From Myxococcales bacterium (GTDB lineage Bacteria; Myxococcota_A; Polyangia; Polyangiales; JAFGIB01), in the NCBI GenBank assembly GCA_029880325.1, contig JAOUOP010000007.1, positions 62,001 to 126,000 of the forward strand: a DNA stretch of 64,000 bases. Direction: 5' to 3'. Of the stretch, positions 1 to 8,122 are shown in pieces (positions within the stretch are counted from its first letter, which is position 1; every line of letters begins with the position of its first letter). The notes beneath the pieces were generated by a model. The model was given only the letters and a program-made list of their open reading frames with translations, searched no databases and was not told where the DNA came from. The position numbers and the translations under genes are program-made.

Positions 1-1112
1 TCGCCGGCCTGCCGGCCCTGGCGGTGGCAGCGATCAACGCCGCGGACGCGCCGGTGGTGGCCCTCGACTTGCCCAGCGGCGTGGATGCCGACAGCGGCGC
101 GGTGCTGGGCGTGGCGGTGCGGGCGGCTGTGACGGTGACCTTCGCGGCCTACAAGCCCGGGCTCCTGCAGCATCCGGCGCGGGCGCTCGCCGGCGAGCTG
201 CACTGCGCCTCCATCGGTGCACCGCTGGGCGCGGGCGCGAGCGGGGAGCCGGATTTCGGCTTGATCGAGGACGCTGACGTGGCCCGATGGCTACCGGCGC
301 GGGCTGCTGACGCCCACAAGGGCGAGGCCGGGCGCGTGCTTTTGGTCGCCGGATCGCCCGGGCGTACGGGCGCGGCGCAGCTTGCGGGACTGGGCGCGCT
401 GCGGGCGGGGGCCGGTCTGGTGACGCTGGCCGCCCGCGGTGCCGCCCGTGAAGCCCTGGACGCCAAGGTGACCGAGCTGATGACACTGGGGTTGCCCGCC
501 GATGCGGCGGAGGCAGAGGCGGCGGTGCGGGAGCTGGCTGCCGGCGTCGACGCCGTGGTCATCGGGCCCGGCCTGGGCCTGGACGCAGGGGGGCGCGCCC
601 TGGCGCGCAAGCTCTCGCTGTCGCTGGCGATCCCCATGGTGGTCGACGCCGACGCGCTCACCGCCCTCGATGGCGCTTTGGAGGCGCTGCAGAAAGCGCC
701 GGCCGCGCGCGTGCTGACGCCCCATCCGGGCGAGGCGGGACGCCTGCTCGGCCGCAGCAGCGCCGAAGTGCAGGCCGACCGCTACGCTGCGGCCCGGACA
801 TTGGCGGCGCGCTCGGGCCAGACCGCGGTGCTCAAGGGCGCCGGCAGCCTGGTGGCCACTGGCGGGCGGCTGTGGGTCTGTGGCGCCGGCAGCCCGGCGA
901 TGGCGGTGGCCGGCACCGGCGACGTGCTGGCCGGTGCCCTGGGGGCCATGCTGGCGGTCGACGGGGGCGCCCTGACGCCGCACCGGGCCGCCGCCAGCGC
1001 CGTGCAACTGCACGCGCGGGCCGGCGAACTGGCCGCTGTCGACGACCGCGGCCTCTTGGCCTCCGAGCTGGCCGCGCGGCTGCCGCAGGCGCTGCGGCAA
1101 TGCCGAGCCTGA
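1..1112 (+). CDS. nnr: Bifunctional NAD(P)H-hydrate repair enzyme, 5' end outside window
   Basis: Repairs hydrated NAD(P)H. The epimerase (YjeF_N) domain interconverts R and S forms, and the ADP-dependent dehydratase domain restores the cofactor. Only the tail of the epimerase domain is inside the window, recognisable by the LDLPSGVDADSG motif. The dehydratase domain follows, with a KGEAGRVLLVAGSPG start, a VIGPGLG segment, the LTPHPGE motif and the glycine-rich AGTGDVLAGALGAML ATP/ADP-binding motif close to the C-terminus. The frame is open through base 1, so the true start lies upstream; a GTG at 24 is not credible because it would delete the epimerase domain. Nothing in the visible part looks broken. 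The identification is firm. Confidence 0.93.
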   Translation, partial: AGLPALAVAAINAADAPVVALDLPSGVDADSGAVLGVAVRAAVTVTFAAYKPGLLQHPARALAGELHCASIGAPLGAGASGEPDFGLIEDADVARWLPARAADAHKGEAGRVLLVAGSPGRTGAAQLAGLGALRAGAGLVTLAARGAAREALDAKVTELMTLGLPADAAEAEAAVRELAAGVDAVVIGPGLGLDAGGRALARKLSLSLAIPMVVDADALTALDGALEALQKAPAARVLTPHPGEAGRLLGRSSAEVQADRYAAARTLAARSGQTAVLKGAGSLVATGGRLWVCGAGSPAMAVAGTGDVLAGALGAMLAVDGGALTPHRAAASAVQLHARAGELAAVDDRGLLASELAARLPQALRQCRA

Positions 1113-1209
1113 CAGGCTGTCAGATGGTCGCGGGGGACGCGCGACAAAATGGCAGGCCCACTGGCACCGGAACGCCAAAAAAACCTGTGATTTTGGTGTC
1201 TTGCAAAAT

Positions 1210-1224
1210 TGGCGCGGGGGTTGC
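1210..1224 (+). promoter_or_regulatory. Candidate sigma-54 (-24/-12) promoter
   Basis: The sequence TGGCGC, five G residues, then TTGC has GG and GC separated by exactly ten bases, as sigma-54 holoenzyme requires. A start about 12 bases past the GC would fall near 1236, only about three bases before the ATG at 1239, and no good Shine-Dalgarno precedes that ATG. Either the message is nearly leaderless, the gene starts further in (for example the GTG at 1293), or the match is chance in GC-rich DNA. Confidence 0.4.
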
Positions 1225-1238
1225 TTTCAATCTGAAGC

Positions 1239-1832
1239 ATGAGCGCCGCCCAATCCTCCACCGCAGCTGCCCCCGAGACCTTCGGCCACCTGGTGGCCCC
1301 CGAGCTGACCGGCCTACGCGGCCAGGCCCTGCGCCTCACGCGCTGTCCGGCCGCAGCCGACGACCTGGTGCAGGAGGCCCTGCTGCGCGCGTTTCGCCAC
1401 CGCGGTCGCTTCAGCGTGGCGCCGGGGGCCGACCCCCAGCGCAGCATGGGCGCCTGGTTGCGCCGCATTTTGCTCAACACCTTCTCGAGCGGCTACCGGC
1501 GCCAGCGCCGGGAACGCGAAGTGCTGGAGAGCGCCTGGCAGCAGGCGGCACTGGGGCCAGCCCACCAAGAACCCGCCGCGGCGGAGCCGGCGGAACTGAG
1601 CGAGCCATTGGCCCTGTCGGTGGCGGCGCTGCGCCCGGAATATCGCGCCGTGCTATGGGCGGTGGCGGTCGACGATCTGAGCTATCGCGAGACCGCCCAG
1701 GCCCTGCATTGCCCGGTGGGCACGGTGATGTCGCGGCTGCATCGGGCGCGCTCGAGCCTGCGTCGCAGCCTGGCGCGGGCCGGCGCAGCCGCGGGTGTCG
1801 CGGGGACGGCGGTAACCCTCGACGCCGCTTGA
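1239..1832 (+). CDS. ECF-type RNA polymerase sigma factor
   Basis: A 197-residue group 4 sigma factor. Region 2 spans about residues 25-85 and contains the core-binding signature DDLVQEALLRAFRHR. Region 4 spans about 130-180, with LRPEYRAVLWAVAVDDLSYRETAQAL followed by the recognition helix around PVGTVMSRLHRARSSLR. The linker is Ala/Glu/Pro rich. There is no region 1 or 3, so it is an ECF factor, which usually answers an envelope or redox signal. No anti-sigma factor lies next to it: upstream is nnr and 57 bases downstream begins an unrelated rhodanese-MoeB gene. The C-terminal Ala/Gly tail (about 20 residues) is weakly hydrophobic. A possible sigma-54 element lies directly upstream. The inducing signal cannot be read from the sequence. 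Confidence 0.9.
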   Translation: MSAAQSSTAAAPETFGHLVAPELTGLRGQALRLTRCPAAADDLVQEALLRAFRHRGRFSVAPGADPQRSMGAWLRRILLNTFSSGYRRQRREREVLESAWQQAALGPAHQEPAAAEPAELSEPLALSVAALRPEYRAVLWAVAVDDLSYRETAQALHCPVGTVMSRLHRARSSLRRSLARAGAAAGVAGTAVTLDAA

Positions 1833-1889
1833 CGACCCATTTGCGGCCCCCCATATTGCCAGCCCCTTTCCGGACCAGGAGGTCGCCCG

Positions 1890-3056
1890 ATGGCGAAGAC
1901 CTACGCCGACTTGCTTCAGGACATCAAGCAACACGTTGTCACAGTGTCCCTCGAAGAGTGTAAGCGTCGGCTCGAGGCAGGCGAGGACTACGTCTTCGTC
2001 GATGTACGTGAAAAGGAAGAAGCGCGCGCCGGCTACATCCCGGGCGCAGTGCTTCTGCCGCGCGGTTTTCTCGAGATGCAGGCCGAGCAGCGGCTGCCCG
2101 ACAAGAACGCCAAGATCGTCGCCTACTGCGCCGGCGGCACGCGTTCGGCCTTCGCCGCCAAGGCCCTGATGGACCTTGGCTACAGCAACGTGGAGTCCGC
2201 CAACCCGGGCTTCATCCGCTGGAAGGACATGCGCTATCCGATGGAGACGCCGCCGGATCTCACGCCGGCCCAGCTCGATCGCTACGCGCGCCACATCATG
2301 CTGCCCGAGGTGGGCGAGGCCGGGCAGGAGAAGCTGCTCAAGTCGCGCGTGCTGCTCTTGGGCGCAGGTGGCCTCGGATCGCCGGCTGCGCTCTACCTGG
2401 CCGCGGCCGGCATCGGCACCCTCGGCATGATCGATGCCGATGTGGTCGACGCCAGCAACCTCCAACGCCAGATTCTGCACGGCACCTCCACCGTCGGCGT
2501 GCCCAAGGTGGAGAGCGGGCGCGAGCGCTTGCGCGACCTGAACCCCGACGTCAACGTCATCGCCTTCGAAGAGCGGCTGACCAGCGAGAACATCGACCGG
2601 GTCTTCGACCAGCAGTGGGACGTGGTCGTCGACGGCCTCGACAACTTCCCCACCCGCTACCTCGTCAACGACGCCTCGATCTGGAAGAACATCCCGGTCG
2701 TCCACGGCTCGATCTTTCGCTTCGACGGCCAGGTGACCACCTTCGTGCCCAAGCAGGGGCCCTGCTACCGCTGCTTGTACCCCGAACCGCCGCCGCCGCA
2801 TTTGGCGCCGTCTTGCTCGGAGGCGGGCGTGCTCGGCGTGCTGCCCGGCATCATCGGCACCATCCAGGCCACCGAAGCGGTGAAGCTGATCCTGGGCCAG
2901 GGTCAGCCCCTGGTGGGACGGCTTCTGATGTACGAATCGCTGCAGATGCAGTTCCGCCAGCTGAAGCTGCGACGCGATCCCGACTGCCCGGTGTGCGGCG
3001 AGAAGCCAACCATCACCGAGTACATCGACTACGACGAGTTCTGCGCTGGATCCTGA
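1890..3056 (+). CDS. Rhodanese-ThiF/MoeB fusion (sulfur-carrier adenylyltransferase)
   Basis: Predicted to adenylate the C-terminal glycine of a ubiquitin-like sulfur carrier (MoaD, ThiS or similar) and supply sulfur. The N-terminal rhodanese domain (residues about 15-115) has Asp39 and a CAGGTRS loop with persulfide-forming Cys80. The MoeB/ThiF domain (about 125-388) has the ATP-binding GAGGLGS loop (158-164), Cys309 in the PSCSEAGVLG motif, and two zinc CxxC pairs (Cys292/295 and Cys366/369). In most MoeBR/MOCS3 proteins the rhodanese follows the adenylyltransferase; here it precedes it. A purine-rich site (AGGAGGTCG) sits just before the ATG. No moaD or thiS is nearby, so the carrier is unknown. 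The 3' end overlaps convergent clpA by 28 bases. Confidence 0.88.
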   Translation: MAKTYADLLQDIKQHVVTVSLEECKRRLEAGEDYVFVDVREKEEARAGYIPGAVLLPRGFLEMQAEQRLPDKNAKIVAYCAGGTRSAFAAKALMDLGYSNVESANPGFIRWKDMRYPMETPPDLTPAQLDRYARHIMLPEVGEAGQEKLLKSRVLLLGAGGLGSPAALYLAAAGIGTLGMIDADVVDASNLQRQILHGTSTVGVPKVESGRERLRDLNPDVNVIAFEERLTSENIDRVFDQQWDVVVDGLDNFPTRYLVNDASIWKNIPVVHGSIFRFDGQVTTFVPKQGPCYRCLYPEPPPPHLAPSCSEAGVLGVLPGIIGTIQATEAVKLILGQGQPLVGRLLMYESLQMQFRQLKLRRDPDCPVCGEKPTITEYIDYDEFCAGS

Positions 3057-5482
3057 GCGCCTTCGGCTTCGGCTTCGGTTTCCTCGTCGGCTGCCGCTTG
3101 GCTCGCTGAAGCGTCGAGCGGCAGCGCCGTCACCGTCAGCGCCTGGGCTTTGGCTTCGCCCTCCGGGCTGCTGACGCGGTCGGCGCACTCGATACGCGCC
3201 ACGCCGCCGCGCTCGAGGCCTCCGAAGAGCAGCGCCTCGGCCAGCGGCTTTTTGATCTGCTCCTCCACCAAGCGAGCCATTGGGCGGGCACCGAAGGCCG
3301 GCTCGTAGCCGTGTTCGGCCAGCCAGTCGCGGGCAGCGGGGCTCAGCTCGATGCGGACCTTCTTCTCCTCGAGCTGGGCCTCGAGCAGCGCGATCTCTTT
3401 GTCGACGACCTTGAGGATGACCTCATGGCTCAGGCCGTGGAAGAGAATCCAGGCGTCGAGGCGATTGCGGAACTCGGGCGAGAAGGTGCGCTCGATGGCG
3501 CCCTTGACCTTGGTCTCGTCCAGGTCGCGGCGTGAGGTGGGGGCCTTGGCGTTGGCATTGAAGCCCACGCGGCCGCGGTTCATCTCGAATGCGCCGGCAT
3601 TGGTGGTCAAGATCAGGATCACGTTGCGGAAGTCGGCCTTGCGACCGTTGTTGTCGGTCAGGGTGGCGTGATCCATCACCTGCAAGAGGATGTTGAAGAG
3701 CTCGGGGTGGGCCTTTTCGATCTCGTCGAGCACCACCACGCTATGGGGGTGCTTGCGCACGGCGTCGGTGAGCAGGCCGCCCTGGTCAAAGCCGACGTAG
3801 CCGGGCGGGGCGCCGATCAAGCGCGAGACCGTGTGGCGCTCGGAGTACTCGCTCATGTCATAGCGCAGAAGCTCGATGCCCATGGCCCGCGCCAGCTGCC
3901 GCGCCAGCTCGGTCTTGCCCACACCGGTGGGCCCGGCGAAGAGAAACGAACCGATGGGCTTGTCCGGATTGCGCAGGCCCGAGCGCGAAAGGCGAATGGC
4001 GCTGGCAAGCTTTTCGATGGCCTCGTCCTGGCCGAAGATGACGCGCTTGAGGTCCTTGTCGATCTGCAGCAGGCGATCGCGATCGGAAGACGAAACGCTC
4101 TTTTCCGGAATACGCGCCATCTTGCTGATCACGCGCTCGACGTCGTCGGTGGTGACCCGGCGGCTGCGTTCGGCACCCGGGCGCAGGCGATCGAAGGCGC
4201 CGGTCTCGTCGATGACGTCGATGGCCTTGTCGGGCAGGTAGCGCTCGTTGATGTGCTTGGCGGCCAGGCGGGCAGCCGCTTCGATGGCGTCGTCGTCGTA
4301 GCGGACGTCGTGGTGCTCCTCGTAGCGGCTCTGGAGGCCACGCAGGATATCCACGGCTTCATCGACGCTGGGCTCGCCCACCTCGATCTTCTGGAAGCGG
4401 CGCGCCAGGGCGCGGTCGCGCTCGATGTGTTTGTACTCCTGGTAGGTCGTCGAGCCGATGCAGCGCAGCTTGCCGGTGGCCAGGGCCGGCTTGAGGATGT
4501 TGCTGGCGTCCATGGAGCCGCCGCTGGTGGCGCCAGCGCCGACGATGGTGTGGATTTCGTCGATGAAGAGGATCGCGTCCTCTTGTTCTTCCAGGCGCGA
4601 GATCACGCCCTTGAGACGCTCCTCGAATTGCCCGCGGAACTTGGTCCCCGCCAGTAGCGCTCCCATGTCGAGGGAGTAGATGCGGGCGCCGGCGATCACC
4701 TCGGGCACGCGTTGTTCATGGATCGCCAGCGCCAGCCCCTCGGCGATGGCGGTCTTGCCCACGCCCGATTCGCCCACGTAGATGGGGTTGTTTTTGCGCC
4801 GTCGACACAGCACCTGCATGGTGCGCTCGAGCTCGTCGTGGCGCCCGATGAGCGGATCGATCTGGCCGTCGGCGGCGAGCTGGACCAGCTCGGTGGTGAA
4901 CAGCTCCAGGGGATCGCCGCTGGGCTCATCGTCGTCGTCGTCGCCGCCCCGGGCGGAGCGCCCCGGTTGCCCTTCGGCATCTTCGTCGCGGCCGGGGCCG
5001 ATGCGGCGCCGCGAAGCGCCGTCGCCACTGCCCTCGGGGACGACGCCGTGGGAGATGAAACGCTTGAGATCGAAGACGTTGAGGCCTTCACGCTCGAGCA
5101 GGTAGACCGCCTCGCTTTCTTCTTCCTTGAAAAGCTGCACCAGCACGGCGCCGCCGTGGATCACGTCCTGATCGGACGAGACCACGTGGATCGCCGCACG
5201 CTGCAGCACGCGGCGCACGGCCAGCGTCTGTTGCACCTGCACGTCGACTTCGGGCGGCAGTGCCTCCATGGCCTCGCTGAGAAAGTCCCCGAGGGCGCTC
5301 TGCAGGCGCGCAACGCGGCCGCCGCAGGCCTCGATGGCTTCGCACACGTCGGGATCCTCGAGCAGTCCGAGCAGCACGTGTTCGAGGGTCACGTACTCGT
5401 GGCGCGACTGCTCGGCCTTGGTGTAGGCGGTGCGCAGCGACTCCTGCAGCGCCCGCGAAATGCTGGGGCCATCATTGGGCAT
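3029..5482 (-). CDS. clpA: ATP-dependent Clp protease ATPase subunit ClpA
   Basis: AAA+ unfoldase that feeds substrates to ClpP. The Clp N-domain covers residues 1-145. An acidic linker (about 165-190, with five Asp in a row) leads to two AAA+ modules: Walker A GESGVGKT at 237-244 with Walker B LFIDEI near 305, and Walker A GPTGVGKT at 517-524 with VLDEIEK near 585. The long middle coiled coil of ClpB is missing, which makes this ClpA. An RVGF tetrapeptide after the second module sits where ClpA carries its ClpP-docking IGF/IGL loop. The C-terminal 30 residues are an Ala/Glu-rich extension. The gene overlaps clpS by 11 bases and convergent rhodanese-MoeB by 28. No clpP lies nearby. Confidence 0.95.
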   Translation of the reverse strand: MPNDGPSISRALQESLRTAYTKAEQSRHEYVTLEHVLLGLLEDPDVCEAIEACGGRVARLQSALGDFLSEAMEALPPEVDVQVQQTLAVRRVLQRAAIHVVSSDQDVIHGGAVLVQLFKEEESEAVYLLEREGLNVFDLKRFISHGVVPEGSGDGASRRRIGPGRDEDAEGQPGRSARGGDDDDDEPSGDPLELFTTELVQLAADGQIDPLIGRHDELERTMQVLCRRRKNNPIYVGESGVGKTAIAEGLALAIHEQRVPEVIAGARIYSLDMGALLAGTKFRGQFEERLKGVISRLEEQEDAILFIDEIHTIVGAGATSGGSMDASNILKPALATGKLRCIGSTTYQEYKHIERDRALARRFQKIEVGEPSVDEAVDILRGLQSRYEEHHDVRYDDDAIEAAARLAAKHINERYLPDKAIDVIDETGAFDRLRPGAERSRRVTTDDVERVISKMARIPEKSVSSSDRDRLLQIDKDLKRVIFGQDEAIEKLASAIRLSRSGLRNPDKPIGSFLFAGPTGVGKTELARQLARAMGIELLRYDMSEYSERHTVSRLIGAPPGYVGFDQGGLLTDAVRKHPHSVVVLDEIEKAHPELFNILLQVMDHATLTDNNGRKADFRNVILILTTNAGAFEMNRGRVGFNANAKAPTSRRDLDETKVKGAIERTFSPEFRNRLDAWILFHGLSHEVILKVVDKEIALLEAQLEEKKVRIELSPAARDWLAEHGYEPAFGARPMARLVEEQIKKPLAEALLFGGLERGGVARIECADRVSSPEGEAKAQALTVTALPLDASASQAAADEETEAEAEGAQDPAQNSS

Positions 5483-5828
5483 CGTCGCTGCCTCCTGCGC
5501 TTTCGGGTTCGATGCTGAGCATCAGCGGGTAGTCGCGGGCACGGGCCATGGCTTCCACGGTGCGCACCTTGGTTTCGGCCACCTCGTAGCTGTAGACCCC
5601 GGCGATGCCGACGCCGTTATGGTGGACGTGCAGCATGATCTGTACCGCCTCGGGCTCGGATCGATGGAACACCAGTTTGAGGATCTCCACGACGAACTCC
5701 CGCGTGGTGTAGTCGTCGTTGTGAAGCAGCACTTTGTAACGCGGCGGGCGCGCGAGCTTGCGCCGCGTCTGGGTGCGCGTGCGCGTGATGATGCCGGTCT
5801 CGGAGTCGGAGTCGGGGGGCCTGGCCAT
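5472..5828 (-). CDS. clpS: ATP-dependent Clp protease adaptor ClpS
   Basis: A 118-residue adaptor that hands N-degron substrates to ClpA. Signature features are LLHNDDYTTREFVVEIL at residues 34-50 (the Asn-Asp-Asp of the N-degron pocket), the segment HHNGVGIAGVYSYEVAETKV at 69-88, and a disordered basic N-terminal tail (TRTRTQTRRK) that in known ClpS reaches into the ClpA pore. The frame stays open far upstream, but the ATG at 5828 gives the family's usual length. Its stop overlaps the clpA start by 11 bases (ATGCCCAATGA), so the two are almost certainly translated from one message, in the clpS-clpA order seen in proteobacteria. Confidence 0.95.
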   Translation of the reverse strand: MARPPDSDSETGIITRTRTQTRRKLARPPRYKVLLHNDDYTTREFVVEILKLVFHRSEPEAVQIMLHVHHNGVGIAGVYSYEVAETKVRTVEAMARARDYPLMLSIEPESAGGSDDAQ

Positions 5829-5899
5829 GATCCGCCCCCATTGTAGCTCGAAGCGCGCCCTTTGCCCGCATGAAGCAGGCCGCCTCGTGCAGCCGTCGT

Positions 5900-6370
5900 T
5901 CAAGTCTCGGTGACGGCTCGCCAGCGCCCGGCGATGGCCTCGCGCAGCTGCTCCAGACCCACGTCGGGGTAGCGCGGCTCGACCTCGATGACGTCGCCGC
6001 CCTTTTCGTGCAGGCGCAGCACCAGACGGTCTTCGTCGGTCTCGATGGCCTGCAGGTCGCTCCAGGGCACAAAGCGCGGCGGGCCGCCCTCGGCCAAACG
6101 CAGGCCGTCGCGGTCGAGTGCCAGATAGTGCGTGGACAAAGTCCCGTCGCCCGCGCGCAGGCCTGCGAAGCCCAGCTTTGCAAAGCGCAGGGCGAAGATC
6201 AGGCCCGCAAGGCCGACCAGTCGCGGCAGGGTGAAGGGTAGCCACAGCAGCCACAGCCCGCAGACGAGCAACAGGAGCGCGGCACCGAGGCGCAACCAGG
6301 CCAGCTGGCGCTCATCGCGGCGATCCACCTCGAAGCGCACGGGGGCGACGACCGGCGGCGATGCGCTCAC
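5900..6370 (-). CDS. Small two-helix membrane protein with PH-like C-terminal domain
   Basis: A 156-residue protein I do not recognise by name. A short N-terminal tail is followed by two hydrophobic segments: roughly residues 23-45 (WLRLGAALLLLVCGLWLLWL) and 48-68 (LPRLVGLAGLIFALRFAKLGFA). The C-terminal half (about 75-150) alternates strands, with VPWSDLQAIETDEDRLVLRLHEKGGDVIEV, which resembles the PH-like domains of bacterial YdbS/bPH2-type membrane proteins. It sits 71 bases upstream of clpS on the same strand, so it may be the first gene of the clpS-clpA transcript, although no functional link is known. The start codon ATG at 6370 fits the membrane topology. Confidence 0.7.
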   Translation of the reverse strand: MSASPPVVAPVRFEVDRRDERQLAWLRLGAALLLLVCGLWLLWLPFTLPRLVGLAGLIFALRFAKLGFAGLRAGDGTLSTHYLALDRDGLRLAEGGPPRFVPWSDLQAIETDEDRLVLRLHEKGGDVIEVEPRYPDVGLEQLREAIAGRWRAVTET

Positions 6371-6417
6371 GTTGGGCCGCTGCTGCCCGTTTGGGGACAG
6401 GCATGGTAAGGGAGGGG

Positions 6418-6436
6418 CACCACCACCACCACCACC
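6418..6436 (+). repeat. (CAC)6 trinucleotide run before the LLM gene
   Basis: Six CAC units and a partial seventh lie 18 bases upstream of the ATG at 6455, in the likely leader of the LLM oxidoreductase. Such short runs can slip during replication and would change the leader length. It may also be a simple compositional accident. Confidence 0.6.
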
Positions 6437-6454
6437 GACGATGAGGTCGCAGAC

Positions 6455-7495
6455 ATGAAGCTAGGACTCGTACTGGGTTACTCGGGGCGTCATCTAAGCC
6501 TGCCGATGGAGCTGATCAAGGAGGCCGACGCGCTCGGCTTCGACTCCTGCTGGACGGCCGAAGCCTATGGCTCCGATGCCGTGACCACCGCCGCATGGGT
6601 TCTGGCACGCACCGAACGCATCCGCGTGGGCACGGCGATCATGCAGCTGGCCGCGCGGGCGCCGACCATGGCCGCGATGACCGCCCTGTCGCTGCAGCAC
6701 CTCTCGGGCAATCGCTTCATCGTCGGGCTCGGCCCCTCCGGTCCCCAGGTCGTCGAAGGCTGGTACGGCGCCTCCTATCACAAGCCACTGACGCGACTTC
6801 GCGAGTACATCGAGATCATGCGCCAGGTGTTGGCGCGCCAGGCCCCGGTCGAATTCGAGGGCGAGCACTACCAGCTGCCCTACAAGGGCGCGCACAGCAG
6901 CGGCATGGGCAAGCCGCTCAAGAGCATTCTGCACCCCGAGGGCGCGATACCTTTCTACACCGCCACCCTGCGGCCCAAGGCGCTGGCCATGAGCGCCGAA
7001 CTTTGCGACGGCTTTTTCCCGATCTGGATGAACCCCCAGCGCTACGACATCTTCGCCCCGGCGATCGAAGAGGGCCTCGCGCGCGCCGGGGGGGGCAAGG
7101 GGCTGGCCGATTTCGACGTGGCCCCCTTCGTCACGGTGGTGGTGGGCGACGATCTGGACGCCTGTCGCATGCCCGTCAAAGGCATGATGGCGCTCTACAT
7201 CGGCGGCATGGGTGCCCGCGGCAAGAACTTCTACAACACCTACGCCACGCAACTGGGCTACGGTGATGAGGCCCGCAAGATCCAGGACCTGTACCTGGAC
7301 GGCAAGAAGGCCGAAGCCGCGGCGCTGGTGCCCGACAGGCTGGTCGACGAGGTTGCGCTCGTGGGACCGGCCGACCGCATTCGCGGCGAGATCGATCGCT
7401 GGCGCGACGCGGGCAAAAACCATCATGTGGGCTCGATGCTTCTGGGTACCGGCCAGCCCGAAGCACTGCGCTTGATGGCGGAACTGGTGCTGTAG
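6455..7495 (+). CDS. LLM-class F420-dependent oxidoreductase
   Basis: A 346-residue TIM-barrel flavin/F420 enzyme of the luciferase-like monooxygenase family. Seen in the sequence are the N-terminal strand MKLGLVLGYSG, the ADALGFDSCWTAEAYGSDAVT motif, the RIRVGTAIMQLAARAPTMAAMTALSLQHLSGNRFIVGLGPSGPQVVEGWYG block typical of the Rv3520c-like group, and a C-terminal cofactor-phosphate region. Members of this group use deazaflavin F420 rather than FMN; F420 use is inferred from family resemblance and no cofactor biosynthesis genes lie nearby. The substrate is unknown. The gene stands alone on its strand, bounded by divergent clpS-clpA-linked genes upstream and a hairpin downstream. Confidence 0.88.
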   Translation: MKLGLVLGYSGRHLSLPMELIKEADALGFDSCWTAEAYGSDAVTTAAWVLARTERIRVGTAIMQLAARAPTMAAMTALSLQHLSGNRFIVGLGPSGPQVVEGWYGASYHKPLTRLREYIEIMRQVLARQAPVEFEGEHYQLPYKGAHSSGMGKPLKSILHPEGAIPFYTATLRPKALAMSAELCDGFFPIWMNPQRYDIFAPAIEEGLARAGGGKGLADFDVAPFVTVVVGDDLDACRMPVKGMMALYIGGMGARGKNFYNTYATQLGYGDEARKIQDLYLDGKKAEAAALVPDRLVDEVALVGPADRIRGEIDRWRDAGKNHHVGSMLLGTGQPEALRLMAELVL

Positions 7496-7530
7496 TTCCC
7501 GCACCTATCCCCCCGCTCTCCCGCATAAAA

Positions 7531-7599
7531 AAAGCCCAGGCGCCGCGAGCATCGCCGGCGCGTCATGTGACGCGTTGGCACTCGCAACGCCTGGGCTTT
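7531..7599. terminator. Bidirectional hairpin between convergent genes
   Basis: A perfect 12-base inverted repeat (AAAGCCCAGGCG at 7531-7542, complement at 7588-7599) flanks a 45-base interior that contains its own smaller stem, GCGTCA/TGACGC. It lies 36 bases past the LLM stop and 13 bases past the stop of the convergent lipoprotein gene. An A-run at 7527-7533 becomes a U-tract for minus-strand transcripts, so it probably ends the lipoprotein message best. Confidence 0.7.
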
Positions 7600-7611
7600 A
7601 CTGATCAAGCC

Positions 7612-7857
7612 TTATTCGGCGGCTTCTTCTTCAGCTCCGCCTTCTTCGCCGGCGCCTTCTTCGGCAGCGGCCTCTTCAGCAGGGGCCTCTTCCTCAGCAG
7701 CAGCCTCTTCGGGCGCAGCCTCGGAGAGCTCGTCGCCGGCGGACTCGGTGGCCTCGTCGGCAGATGCCGCGGGAGCCTCCGAGCCACCGCACGCAACGGC
7801 ACCCATCAGGCTGACGGCGAACAGGGCTTTGAAGAAGTCTTCACGCTTGAGTTCCAT
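7612..7857 (-). CDS. Small acidic Ala/Glu-rich lipoprotein
   Basis: An 81-residue predicted lipoprotein. A charged N-terminus (MELKREDFFK) precedes a hydrophobic stretch ending in GAVAC, with lipidated Cys23, followed by Gly-Gly and then almost pure Ala/Glu/Pro sequence with no order-promoting residues. The ATG at 7857 is preferred over one 30 bases upstream because GGAG lies nine bases before it. Mature protein is highly negatively charged and surely disordered. Function unknown; similar low-complexity lipoproteins may be spacers or surface-charge proteins. It lies 265 bases downstream of hemB on the same strand, so co-transcription is uncertain. Confidence 0.65.
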   Translation of the reverse strand: MELKREDFFKALFAVSLMGAVACGGSEAPAASADEATESAGDELSEAAPEEAAAEEEAPAEEAAAEEGAGEEGGAEEEAAE

Positions 7858-8122
7858 TTGTCTCGGCTCCAAGAGAGTGGGGCGCACATTCGCGCCGATA
7901 CGCCGCGGACCTTAACCCTGCTTCCGTCCCCTCGGCAACTGGGGGCAACGCCCTACATGTGCGGCAGATGACGCTGGGACCCTTGAGCGGCCCGATCGGG
8001 TCCTCCTGGACGCCCATGGTCCCCCGCAATGCTTAGGGATCAGGCGCGGAAATCGCAGGTCGCAGGAAAAATGCGCTCCTGGCGTGGCTCATCGAGGCCC
8101 TGTGCTGTGGTTTTTGGGGCCT

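Noticed and set aside
3668..4657. Long plus-strand ORF inside clpA
   Set aside because: It is antisense to both AAA+ modules of ClpA and has low-complexity Ala/Val/Leu composition typical of GC-rich shadow frames.
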